A DNA stretch of 22,377 nt from NCBI GenBank assembly GCA_015680685.1, contig MNCI01003573.1:1431228-1453604 (forward strand). The letters run 5' to 3'. Below are positions 1 through 8,599 of the stretch, piece by piece. The notes beneath the pieces were generated by a model. That model saw only the letters and a list, made by a program, of their open reading frames with translations. It was not told where the DNA came from and searched no databases. A program made the position numbers and the translations under genes. Position 1 is the stretch's first letter. Each line of letters starts with the position of its first letter. The DNA is from Gnetum montanum (Eukaryota > Streptophyta > Gnetopsida > Gnetales > Gnetaceae).

Positions 1-57
1 TAAACAAAATAAAAATAAAACATAACTCACAGGACCATCACAAAGAGGCTGAAATCT

Positions 58-63
58 TTTATT
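58..63 (-). terminator. AATAAA poly-A signal of the left-edge LTR
   Basis: The minus strand reads CTAAATAAAAG about 190 nt downstream of the TATA box. This is where the R region of a short LTR would end. It is a single short motif, supported only by its position. Confidence 0.35.
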
Positions 64-214
64 TAGCAAGCCATCAAGCAATTGTTCACAATTTCTTCTT
101 ACAAGCTCTTATTGGAATCCAAAGTGTGTCTCCAAGTGAGAGCTCAAGTGCTAACTAGTACCCTTCCTAAAGTGTGATGTGTCAAGTATCTTCTCTCAAG
201 TATGATAAGGGAGA

Positions 215-228
215 CCCCCCCCCCCCCC
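215..228. repeat. C14/G14 homopolymer
   Basis: Fourteen consecutive C on the plus strand, so G14 in the sense of the LTR transcript. It falls at or just after the transcription start predicted from the TATA box at 247-259. Assembly error in run length is possible. Confidence 0.9.
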
Positions 229-246
229 TTTTCTTACCCTTGAAGC

Positions 247-259
247 CCTTTTTATAGGA
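247..259 (-). promoter_or_regulatory. TATA box of the left-edge LTR
   Basis: The minus strand reads CCTATAAAAAGGG. It sits 20-30 nt upstream of the G-run at 215-228 and about 190 nt upstream of an AATAAA signal, which is normal spacing for an LTR promoter followed by its R region. Confidence 0.5.
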
Positions 260-452
260 TTCAAAGGTAGTTACATACTCAAAAACATCTTAGCTAACTT
301 CTCTCCCAAGTAACTCGCCCAATCAGTTAGGAAGTATTAACTTAGGAAGTTAGGAAGTTAGAAGAAATATTACAAATATTATTTTTGTGAATATGTCTTT
401 TGAGGAATAAATCTAATAACTCCACATAATTGTTATTCTCATTCTAATTTGT

Positions 453-470
453 TATATATATATATATATA
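453..470. repeat. (TA)9 microsatellite
   Basis: Nine TA dinucleotides, flanked by T-rich sequence. It lies in the U3-side part of the left-edge LTR. Confidence 0.9.
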
Positions 471-855
471 TTTTATGACTATTGAGGGTCTAGTAATTTT
501 ATGAACTAGATGATGGTAAAAAGGAAATACAATAGTAGACATTGGTGGTAGTAAAAGGACAATATTTATCTTCATTTTCCCCATTTAAAATTTGCTATGC
601 TGATTTAAAATACTAGGTCCGGATGTGAAGGTGCCAAGTCTGGAACTGCCGGTAAATAATTTCAGATTTTCTCGCCTTGCAAAGAAAACGTTATTAATTG
701 CCACCATGGAAGAAGGCTCTACCACTGCATCCGGCATCGTTGTTGTGCGGTGTTTAGTTTGTTGGAGAGCTAACGGTGTGGGTGCATCTGCAATCACCAT
801 CTGTCTCTCACAGAGAATAGACACCTTCCTTGTCCTTGAGAGCGCTCAGTATTTT

Positions 856-1113
856 CTACCTATAATCACCCATAACCGCAGGCACAATTGCAGGCACAGT
901 AGCAAAAAACATCTGGACCTTTGGCTTGGTTTCCCGCACTGCTGATTTGCACAGTATGGCTACCAACACAGCACTTACAGCATTGAAATACCACCAACAA
1001 CCCAGCAAGTGTGGAAACATTCATGGCATCAATGATATGGCCGCTACATCCGGTATTGTCTGCAACACAATTGCTGGCACATACTGTTGAAGAATAATGC
1101 CCTTTCTTAAAAC
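856..1113 (-). pseudogene. Unrecognised hydrophobic coding-like fragment
   Basis: On the minus strand one frame runs from a TAA at 1114-1116 to a TAG at 856-858, about 85 codons, broken only by a TGA at 1021-1023 that a single CGA-to-TGA change would explain. The translation has hydrophobic stretches (e.g. YFNAVSAVLVAILC) and two VPAIV motifs, as in a membrane protein remnant. The plus strand of the same DNA also has an open frame (872-1084, Met at 956), so the coding strand is not certain. The flanks hold further short frames: minus 585-824, which opens with GTG, and plus 625-945. No family recognised, and this may be chance. Confidence 0.2.
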
Positions 1114-1494
1114 TTATTCACTCATCCGTTACCGAGTGTTGCGTCCACTACCTACGTTTGAGCCTTGTTTCGTTTATTGGATTTTGCTACAACCTGTTAC
1201 CTCATAAAATCTTGCACAACAAGCATTTGATAAAATTTTGGAGCGTAATATAAAGTTATCCCTGGCGGTTCTTAACATTTTTAATCGGCAAGCATAGCTT
1301 TCATAATTTCATTTTTTTGGTTCTTGTATTGGCAAGAACCACAACGCTACTTTTAAAGTAAGCATATCATCTTTTCAGCTTCCAGAAAACGTTTCTCAAA
1401 TGTCTGAATTATGCCACATTATAACACAAGATGCACCTCTGTTTCTGAAATTATTTTTCACGATACACAACTTCTTCTTGCTACAGGATTAGGA

Positions 1495-1704
1495 TCAAAT
1501 ATAATTATCTCTGTTCATTAGTTTCAATTTAAATTTGGCCTGGACTGCGTGAAAATCAGGGCCAATTCTATCTCCGTTTATAGCCATGTATATTCCCACG
1601 TCCACCACCACTGCTGAACCATTTCCCAGCTCATAACTAGTTAAATTAAACTCTTTCCTGATAAGCATTACACAATATGCAGAAATATTGCACTCTTTGG
1701 TCAA
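1495..1704 (-). other. Unrecognised short ORF, possible exon remnant
   Basis: A minus-strand open frame of 69 codons that opens with TTG rather than ATG. The C-terminal half (ELGNGSAVVVDVGIYMAING, then charged residues) looks like real protein, with alternating hydrophobic residues as in beta strands, and ends LKLMNRDNYI. I do not recognise the family. It lies just outside the truncated end of element A and could be part of a degraded host gene or of the DNA into which the element array was inserted. Confidence 0.2.
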
Positions 1705-1889
1705 TGTATAAGGTTAGAATAAAAATAAAATATGTGTTTCATCGCCATATAACTCATATGAATCTTTATATATATTTTTATTCTCTTTTTCATCCTTTTA
1801 AAATAGAACAAAACTCCTGTTGCATGAAATGGATTAAAATGTGCCAACATTATCATAGGTGTACCACCAAGAAACTCTTCTTCCAAAAC

Positions 1890-2666
1890 TTATGCCATCT
1901 CTATGTCATGGATAGTCAAAGAGGAAGCGTTGTCACCATGAATGATAACTTGACCACCTTCGTATGGAAGGTGGATTTCTTGGTGGATGGGAGAGGAGAT
2001 GGCCCTTAGTTGGGCTAGCCAAGGCCTACTTAGAATCATGTTGAAACCTACCATCTCGTCTATGACAGTGAAATCTGTGCTAGTGGGAAATTGCTCTCCT
2101 ATCACAAAGGCTAAGTTGATTGTACTCCTGACTATAACATGTGATCTGTTGAAGGATTTTAGACACATGGTTTTGGTTGGCCTAATTTCATCTGCCAGGC
2201 CTAGCTTGTCAATGACGAAGTACAAGACTATGTTTGTTGCTGCACCATCATCTACGTGCACTCTGCAGATGGTGCAGTGCCCAACATGAATGCTAATGGA
2301 TAGCGGAGCTATAGTGACCTCCCCTCGTGCGAGGTTGACTTTGATTGCATCATCACAAAATTCTAGGGATGTTGAACTCGATTCTTGCGGTGTAGGGGGG
2401 AACAACGTTGCACAAATAGATGCCTCATCTATGGGGGTATCCTTTGTAATAGGAATGGAGGCCAAGATTTTGGCCAATGCTTGGCAGTGAGCAAATGAAG
2501 TCATGACTAGGTTGTACAAGCTGAATGTTGTGCTCTTTTTCTTGAGCATTTTCTTCACCTGGGTTAGTGTAGCTACAAAGTCCTTGTCATTAGTCATTGT
2601 GTTGGCTTTGATTTCCTCCATGTGGCTTAAGAGATAGATCTCTTGCGAAGGGGAATTTGGCATCAT
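1890..2666 (-). pseudogene. Element A: retropepsin (aspartic protease) of a Ty3/gypsy retrotransposon
   Basis: This is the protease end of the A polyprotein, which would cut Gag-Pol. The 258-codon stretch starts at a Met but is in frame with the gag upstream, joined across a TAG at 2676-2678. Residues ~30-70 (TLTQVKKML..SLYNLVMTS) match the conserved block found before the protease in plant gypsy polyproteins. The catalytic motif is V-D-D-G-A-A (residues 138-143), followed by NIVLYF. The strand-forming FTVID (199-203) and ILSRPWL (211-217) follow; the usual motif is LGRPW, so a Gly is replaced by Ser. Conserved IHQEIHLPY (227-235) comes after. Coding-like sequence ends at ~1870 and no reverse transcriptase follows, so pol is truncated here. 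Confidence 0.85.
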
Positions 2667-4892
2667 TTTCTTGGCCTACTTGGGGGTAGGGACACCAATT
2701 TTTAGTTGTTGTGTGCTAGTTGTGGCCTTTTCTTTTACCTTAGGGGTCACGAGGTGCTTGTTTTTCCTCTTGCATTGCCATTTGGTGGGCCTACCCAGGT
2801 TGCTAGTGGGTCCAACCCTTGAAGGAGGAGGGATCAAGATGTTTCCCACTATTGGGCTTCGGGTAGGTGAGGGGCCATCACGTTGTGGCACCCTTATGAT
2901 GCAAGGTGGCTTAGGAGTTGTTGTAGGGGTTTTTGTGTGACTAACTCGTTGTGGCACCTTGATGATGAAAGGTTGCTTAGCAGTTGTTGTTGCTGCATCA
3001 TGCCAGTTTAACGTTTTAGTGGATGATTGCTATGGAACCTTGACCACAAAGGGTGTTGTGGGTGCTTGAGGCTGCATTTTGAAAACAAAGGGATTCCTCT
3101 TACTTCTAGAGGCTACAAGGACCCTTACCTTGTTAGGAGGCACACGGATCACAAAAGTTTGTTGCATAGGTTTGGGCTTTTCACCTATGCTGATTGAGTT
3201 TATGACATGGGAGGCATCATCCATGTTGGATTGACTCACCATGTAGATCACCAATTGGCCTTTTTCTATCATTCTCTACAGGTCGTCTTATAAAGCATGA
3301 TAGTTTTCTGTATTATGACCAGCCAATTGATGGTAATGACAGTATTGGTCCAATTTAAAATGTTGTGGGACCAGGGGCTCATTTGGTACTGCTAATGTAG
3401 GGTTCTTTAGTAGTTCATAGTACCTATCATGTTTTTGGTGGGTAATCACCGACACGTGTTTATGTTGGATTTTCCTAGCTTTCAAGAGTTGCTCCAGTAG
3501 TTGAGAGGCTTGCATCGGTAGTGGTGTATACTTTGAGTGGTCCTTGGGCTGAAAGTTAGGCCTTAGGGTGGCCCTTGCCGATGTAGGTGAGTTGGTGCAA
3601 AAGTTGGTGGCTTTGTCAGCTGGGGCTTTAGGTTGCTTAGCTGTTGGGCCCTAGTTGGTTGCTTTTGTGCTTGCAGCCATCATTGCTACCATTGTATTTT
3701 GCTTGTAAGCATGTTGGTTTCTGTAGGCCACATAAGTTGGGTCATTACTTGATTGCATTGCCTCTTCGATGCCCCTAATTTGTGCAAATTCTTGACTCAA
3801 ATTATGGGCACTCAAATAATAAAGTTTTGATTTAATAAAGTCATTCATGACAACCTTCAGAATAGTAAGTAGGTATGTCTCAGGTATGGGCTCATGAAGT
3901 TCATTTAGGGCTACACTCCACCTTTGGATGAATTTTTTTACCAGCTCTAGTGGTGCCTGTTTGATCTAAATCAATCTATCCAACATGGCTTTAGGCTTTA
4001 GATTATATTTAAAATGGGTGAAAAATTGGTGTAACAAATCTTCTAGAGTAGATATGGAGTTATGGGGTAGAGCTCGGTACCAGTCTAAGGCTTTTCCCAT
4101 TAAGGACATGGCAAATACACGTAGAATTGCATGAGGCTAGGCCTGAAGCAATAGACATTCTAGTCAAAATGTCACTAGGTGGATGTTTGGATCTCCCTCT
4201 CCATTGTACTTGGTTAGCTGAGGTAATGAGATTTCCTTTAGCAAGGTTAATGATGAAACTGAATCATTTAACAACTGCATCATTTTCTTTGTGTCTACCC
4301 ACTCTTGGACGATAGGCAAACTAGCTAGTTGAGTATATTGCGATTGATAGTAATTTGATTGTTGCATTGTTTGTGGAAAGGGAGGCTATTGGATTGTCAT
4401 TTTTTGTGGTGGAGAAACATTCAGAGATGGGATTAGAGGGTGTGGTATGTTATATAAAGTAGGTTGATGTTGTTGGATAGCTTGTAAAACCCACTACCTA
4501 GCCATAGGTTGTGAGGTGATCCCCTAAACGTGTTGTGCTAAAGTAGTTAGAGCTGCCCCATGGGTTTTTACTTGTGGTATGTAATGGGTGGAATTGGAAG
4601 CAAAGTCATCTTCCTCATCTTAGCTCTGAGGCTCTATCAAAGGTGGCTATCAAGCTTGACTCCTTGCCATGAGAAGCTGAGATATGAGTCGATGATGGGG
4701 CTTAGAAAGGGGGATTATGTCAAATGTTGAGGGAATGAACTCACGACCTCCCTTGTAGATGAGCTCATACTTTCTCTTTGCCTCTCTTTCCATGCGATCA
4801 ATAGGCAAGTTGGCTTGGATTTTCACAAAAATGAAGTTATATTGTTCTGGTGTGAGGATTTCATAAGTAGGATTGATCTAGGAAGATTTCAT
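2667..4892 (-). pseudogene. Element A: gag polyprotein, one frame with many stop codons
   Basis: Gag of a Ty3/gypsy element, the structural protein of its virus-like particle. The likely start is ATG at 4892-4890. Order: N-terminal block (EQYNFIFVKI.. to EFIPS, ~4830-4680); Pro/Gln-rich region (~4600-4370); gag core typical of plant Retrotrans_gag proteins (YNGEGDPNIH ~4185; GKALDWYRALPHNS ~4080; FIQRWSVALNELHE; about 4330-3700); knuckle-like CHYHQLAGHNTENY (~3360-3310) with the last Cys changed to Tyr; and a linker with repeated FVIRVP-like motifs (3165-2885). The frame is the same as the protease for its whole length, without a frameshift. It is broken by TAG at 4878, 4647, 4524, 4494, 4386, 4137, 3966, 3651, 3276, 3030 and 2676, TAA at 4620 and 3288, and TGA at 4650 and 4164 (lowest coordinate of each). 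Confidence 0.85.
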
Positions 4893-5255
4893 GATAGCAT
4901 CAGTAGTTGGCAGGGTGCAGCATGAGTAGCTGGAAGTGTGCAACGTGAGTAGTTGATAGCGTGTGTGGCAGCATGAGCAAGCTATCTTAGCATGAGTAAC
5001 TAGCACAACATGTGTAAGCTGTCTTAGTGTGAGTAGCTGGCACAATGTGTGTAAGTCAAGAAGAGCATGTGTAAGCTGGCTTGACAAGCTGGGTAGATGT
5101 AGGATGCAAGTGGTGAGAAAAGCTCACTATGATCAGTCGATGGTGGAGTTATAGAGTTTAGAGTGCTCGCTGCAACATAATAATTTTGTAGACTTGCAAT
5201 CTCATAATAATTTTTTAGGTTTATGTTCTTGATTAATGTAAGATTTTTGCAGGTG
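4893..5255 (-). repeat. Element A leader with irregular GCATGAGTAGCTGGC repeats
   Basis: This is the untranslated leader between the primer-binding site and gag. From about 4918 to 5095 it is filled with imperfect copies of a motif like GCATGAGTAGCTGGC or CATGTGTAAGCTGGC. The minus frame happens to be open across the repeats, which gives a low-complexity Leu/Thr/His/Cys-rich translation that I do not take as protein. The reverse complement of its GCATGAG core is the CTCATGC core of the repeats in LTR1. Confidence 0.6.
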
Positions 5256-5273
5256 GCACACCTTCTAGCGCTA
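5256..5273 (-). other. Primer-binding site candidate of element A
   Basis: The minus strand reads TAGCGCTAGAAGGTGTGC. B (12148-12165) and C (17257-17274) have close matches in the same place, and the three give a consensus of TGGCGCTAGAAGG(A/T)GGGC. A TGGCGC start is usual for primer sites of plant Ty3/gypsy elements. I cannot name the primer tRNA. Confidence 0.55.
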
Positions 5274-5823
5274 ATTTATTGTACTGACCTAAATCTTCGG
5301 TGTAAGGCTAGAAGGGAAAAACAAACACCAAAAGATTGTTAGGCAAACATAGCTAACCCTGCATTAGCCTGAGGGCAAGCTGGAAAAGAAAATGAAGGAA
5401 GAGTGCCTTGGATGGTCTACACACAAATCAACCAAGGACTTCCCTAAGCATAAACTATGGCCTACACTGGGGTTATCGTAACTGATGTTTGAAACGTAAA
5501 CAGTGCACATGAAATGTATATAGAAATGTATGCAGAGCTGGTATTGTAAACAAAACATAAATTGCACGTAAAATAGAGTAAATAATATAATGGCTGGAAA
5601 AATTAATTGTATTGTATTGGTTAGAAAAGAGGTGCACCGGTCAAAGCATAGTTGCACATGTAGATGGCAAGTCAAGCACCAATCCCTGGGATGATGTGAT
5701 GTGTTTCAAAAGTGCTTGGATGCTAGGAGTCAAGTGTGCCTGAGCACCCAAGGATTGCTGGTCTGAGTTTCCTAAGCAGTCAACCTTCAAAATTTCCAAC
5801 CTCATTTATGTGAATTGACAAGG

Positions 5824-5834
5824 TATTTATAGGG
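5824..5834 (-). promoter_or_regulatory. TATA box of LTR1
   Basis: The minus strand reads CCCTATAAATA. The same box occurs in LTR2 at an equivalent place. Just downstream in the transcript direction, AATTTCCAACC at ~5791-5801 resembles the TTTTCCAAC units beside the LTR2 start. Confidence 0.6.
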
Positions 5835-5907
5835 TTTGGTTGGGCTTGGATGCAGAATTCATGAATGGAATCAACGGCTGAGAATTAAGAGGTAAATGGA
5901 TCAAGTG

Positions 5908-5917
5908 ACACATGTCC
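5908..5917 (-). promoter_or_regulatory. Decayed G-box upstream of the LTR1 TATA
   Basis: ACACATGTCC lies ~75 nt upstream of the TATA box. LTR2 has CCACGTGTCC, with a perfect CACGTG, upstream of its TATA. The LTR1 form differs by a CG-to-CA change, as expected from loss of a methylated CpG. Confidence 0.35.
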
Positions 5918-6245
5918 GATGGATAGCTGTGTGTGGGAAAGCTACATTTTTTACCAGATGCATTATATCTTATAGCATGCGTTGGCTTATGCAAGCTAGC
6001 GTACACCCATAGGAGCAATTTGACAAGCTCACAAATGATGAAAATTTACAATGAAATGATACTGTACAATAGGAGAATTTGACTTCAGCTCCCTTGATTG
6101 ATGGATTGACTACTGCAGGATGTCGATTTGAATTATTTTGTGGCTGTTTGAGGCATCTCTATTTCACTAGGGCTCCCAGCATGAGTTGATTTGGTCTTGG
6201 CATGTCCTTAGTGTATGTTTGGCGTGCTTTTATCTAAGTGTGATC

Positions 6246-6340
6246 AGTACTCATGCTAATGAATAGTACTCACGTTGATGAGTAGCACTCACGTTGATGA
6301 ATAATACTCATGCTGATGAATAGTACTCATGCTGTGCTCA
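6246..6340. repeat. Five 19-bp tandem repeats in LTR1 U3
   Basis: Units start exactly at 6246, 6265, 6284, 6303 and 6322. The consensus is AGTACTCATGCTGATGAAT; units 2 and 3 read CACGTTG where the others read CATGCTG. Each unit begins with AGTACT or a variant. The place, upstream of the LTR TATA box, is that of an enhancer-like repeat. Confidence 0.9.
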
Positions 6341-6347
6341 CACTATA

Positions 6348-6898
6348 CTCATGCTGTCAATGTGACTTCAGCGTGAGTGACTTGAAAATAATAGATTTGA
6401 CCCCAAATTTTGATATTTGAAGCTTGTTTCTTGAGTGCAACAGTTGCCGAACTGTATCTAACCCTGAGAGTGATCTGCAAGTCAAAAATTGAGCCCGGAT
6501 GTGCCTTGTTTTGAACCACTTTTGGTACTCATGCTGCACTCATAGTATCAGCATGTCCTCTACGTGACCTCAACATGAGTGACAAAATCTTGCAATTTTG
6601 GGGCTAAAATTTGGGATTCTGGAGGTTGGGACTAGAGGTTGCCAACAATGAACCCTAAGGATGACTTGAACCTTTGAAATCAAGTCATTTCAACTCATTT
6701 TTAAGGTTCCCAGAGTTGGTCATGTTGCACTCATGCTGCCAGCATGACGGTTAGCATGTGGGAGAGAATGTGTTCAATTTGGCTTGAAATTTGATCTTCT
6801 GAATGTTGAAAATTGAAGTGGACGATAGTGGCCCTTGAGAATGGCTTGAACCCTCATATTGGACCATCTTTGACTTGATTTTAAGGTTGTCAAAGTTG
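6348..6898. repeat. Three ~180-bp imperfect tandem repeats in LTR1 U3
   Basis: Units begin with CTCATGCTG at 6348, 6528 and 6730, with a fourth start at 6899, giving lengths of 180, 202 and 169. Each unit has the same order of blocks: a TGACcTCAgCrTGAG-like block (clear in units 1 and 2), an AAATTTGAT/GGGATTCTG block, AACCCTGAG or AACCCTAAGGATGACTTGAACC, and TTTTAAGGTT before the next CTCATGCTG. Similarity is partial, so these are old repeats. Confidence 0.7.
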
Positions 6899-6955
6899 CT
6901 CATGCTGAGGTCAGCTGGCTTGAGAAGCCCAACGTGAGTTCCATGCCTTGTCAAA

Positions 6956-6967
6956 TTTTTTCCTCCT
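6956..6967 (-). other. Polypurine tract candidate of element B
   Basis: The minus strand reads AGGAGGAAAAAA directly before the start of LTR1. This is where the second-strand primer of a retrotransposon lies, next to the 3' LTR. It supports LTR1 serving as the 3' LTR of B. Confidence 0.4.
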
Positions 6968-7059
6968 GAAGGCTCGAGAGGGCTTTGAGTTGTTCTTGTT
7001 TCAAATTATTAGGTCAAAATTAGTGGTGTTTCAGCAACCAAGAGGTGTCGGCCCAAGAA

Positions 7060-8599
7060 ATGAGGGCAGCTAATAAATACGTAGGGGCCCCAGCCACAGA
7101 GGGAAGGGCCCCAGTCAAGAGAGAAGGAACCCCTACCACAAAGGAAGGGACTCCCGTCCTCAAGGAAAATGCTCCTACAAATGAGGAGGACATTTTTGTT
7201 GATGAGGAGGGTGTTGGTGCCTTAAAAAGAAAGGCCCCAACAAATAAAGGTGAAGCCGATGTTAATTGGGAAGGAACCTCTGTTGACGATCCGTTTGCTA
7301 AATGTATTTTAGTGTCAAAGGAGCGAATGAATGTAGAGGGTGCTGCCATAGTGTTAATCCAACAAGGAGGGGAGCTATAATTAGATGATGATGAGTTTGA
7401 CCGTATATTCAAAAATAATGGGCGACCCCCCACTATCACCCTTGAGGGTTTGGTGGGTAGGAGCCCTTACACTGTTGTTTGCATTACTCATCAGCCTTAT
7501 TGTAGTCCATCTCAATCATGACTGATGCATTTGATTATGTGGTAGACACCACTGTTGACACTGCAGGACCTCCTTGATCTAGCTGGAACCATGGGCCGAG
7601 ACCCTTGACAAGCTTACATTCATGTAGGGGGTTGTCGACAACATGATTGGCCATCTCAAGCAGGTCGATCCAGAAGTGGGTAAGTGAAGTGGCTACGCTA
7701 AGCTTTTAAGTTGCTATGCTAGAATTTTTGAATTGTTGAACTTTGCTATGCTACTCTGACTAATGTGTTTTTTGTGTGATAACAACCTCTCGCCTCAGGT
7801 GGGACCCGAAACAAGTAGTTAAGTTATGCCTACATTCCCACCTAAAGTGACTGAGGTGCCTCATCACATATACGACGAGGCTAGCAAATGTGCATTGCAC
7901 TCAGCACGCTCCTTATGGGAGTGTAGGCATGTGAATGAAGACCTATGGAAATGGGTCGAGAGGTAGGAGAAAGAAAAGGCCAATCTAATTGCTGAGGTAG
8001 GAGGCCTCTATTCCAAGAATGAGTTCCTCTTGGCCCATGATACCAACGATGGCAATTGGCGCATGGCCGTCATAGATTATGCAAGATATTGGATGACTGT
8101 GCAGCACAACAACGAGGCCACCCAGGAAATAATTGAGTAGTAGATGCAGATGAACTTGTTAGCTCAGAAGAACCAAGACTAGAAGGATTATAGAGCTAGA
8201 GTTTACAAGTGGGGGTAGTCCCAGAAGAACCACAAGCATATGTATAAACTAGAACATGCCACCTATCCTAAACAATATCAGGATTCTTTAGTAAATTTGT
8301 ATACTTATGAAGCATTTGTGGATGCCATTGGTGCTTCAGAGGCTTACAACAAGTTCATGTAGCAAGTGATAGTTAGTGAATCACCTAAGAAGGAAGTGAA
8401 TCTTCCCACAAGTGAGACCACCACTACCTCCTTTTCTTCATGGCCGCCAAGATGGATGACCATAAAAAAGGAGAAAGCTATAGCAAACACTAAACTAAGT
8501 GATAAGTACTAGGCATATATCATAGAGGAGGAGGTCTGGCATGGCCTTGGGATCGGATTGGATCGTATACCCCTTGAGACAGACGCAGGGCCATCTCGG
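7060..8599 (+). pseudogene. Element B: long antisense reading frame of unknown function
   Basis: This runs opposite to gag and protease of B. First part (Met at 7060; GTG at 7045 also possible) is frame 1 to TGA at ~7519, with TAA at 7378. It is charged and built of imperfect repeats such as EGRAPVKREGTPTTKEGTP, then LDDDEFDRIFKNNGRPPT. Coding then moves to frame 2 (ELKQVDPEV-like end at 7679), and continues in frame 2 from 7826 to 8599 with Trp/Lys/Glu/Gln-rich, probably helical sequence (e.g. RMAVIDYARYWMTVQHNN). Frame 2 has TAG at 7580, 7625, 7964, 8138, 8141, 8180, 8216, 8360 and 8510, TAA at 7820, and no TGA outside the 7680-7798 gap. I do not recognise the protein. An antisense ORF between pol and the 3' LTR is known in Tat-group elements such as Grande; homology to those is not shown. 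Confidence 0.6.
7680..7798 (+). other. Intron-like gap in the antisense frame
   Basis: The sequence begins GTAAGT and ends with a T/C-containing tract and CGCCTCAG, like a plant intron, and separates two coding-like stretches. It contains GCTACGCTAAGC and TTGCTATGCTA, copies of the LTR2 motif. Its length of 119 does not keep frame 2 across the junction, so an indel or another splice site would be needed. Confidence 0.3.

Larger units (their letters stand above)
1..560 (-). mobile_element. LTR of an unidentified LTR retrotransposon, cut by the window edge
   Basis: Read on the minus strand, this block has LTR order: AT-rich U3, a TATA box (rc of 247-259, CCTATAAAAAGGG), a G-run about 20-30 nt downstream, then a T-rich leader and an AATAAA signal (rc of 58-63). 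The outer (U3) end is not defined; no clear TG terminus was found and the limit of about 560 is a guess. U5 and any primer site lie beyond position 1. It contains a (TA)9 microsatellite at 453-470 and four TTAGGAAG-like units at 327-362. The superfamily is unknown; the small size and layout suit Ty1-copia or a solo LTR. Confidence 0.5.
5274..6955 (-). mobile_element. LTR1 (5' LTR of A; probably also 3' LTR of B)
   Basis: It lies between the A primer site and a purine tract belonging to B. Anchors shared with LTR2 and LTR3: a conserved block near the primer side (GTGCCTTGGATGGTCTA at ~5402), a TATA box 550 nt from the primer site (LTR2 ~630, LTR3 ~670), and a far end (CATGCCTTGTCAAATTT, 6945-6957) that resembles the end of LTR3. 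U3 holds five 19-bp repeats and three ~180-bp repeats. Clean TG/CA ends are not visible, so boundaries are within ~20 nt. The 19-codon-scale open frames inside (minus 5364-5675, 5827-6018, 6357-6539, 6751-6954) have no protein features. Confidence 0.7.

Noticed and set aside
585-945. Overlapping ORFs on both strands as genes
   Set aside because: The minus one (585-824) lacks an ATG at its start, and the plus one (625-945) shows no recognisable domain. Neither has support beyond being open.
1987-2490. Plus-strand ORFs opposite the A protease (1987-2289, 2290-2490)
   Set aside because: They are shadows of the minus-strand protease, which has clear motifs.
4878-5087. A 69-codon ORF upstream of the A gag
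   Set aside because: It is in the gag frame but consists of translated leader repeats. The Met at 4892 fits the start of the conserved N-terminal block better.
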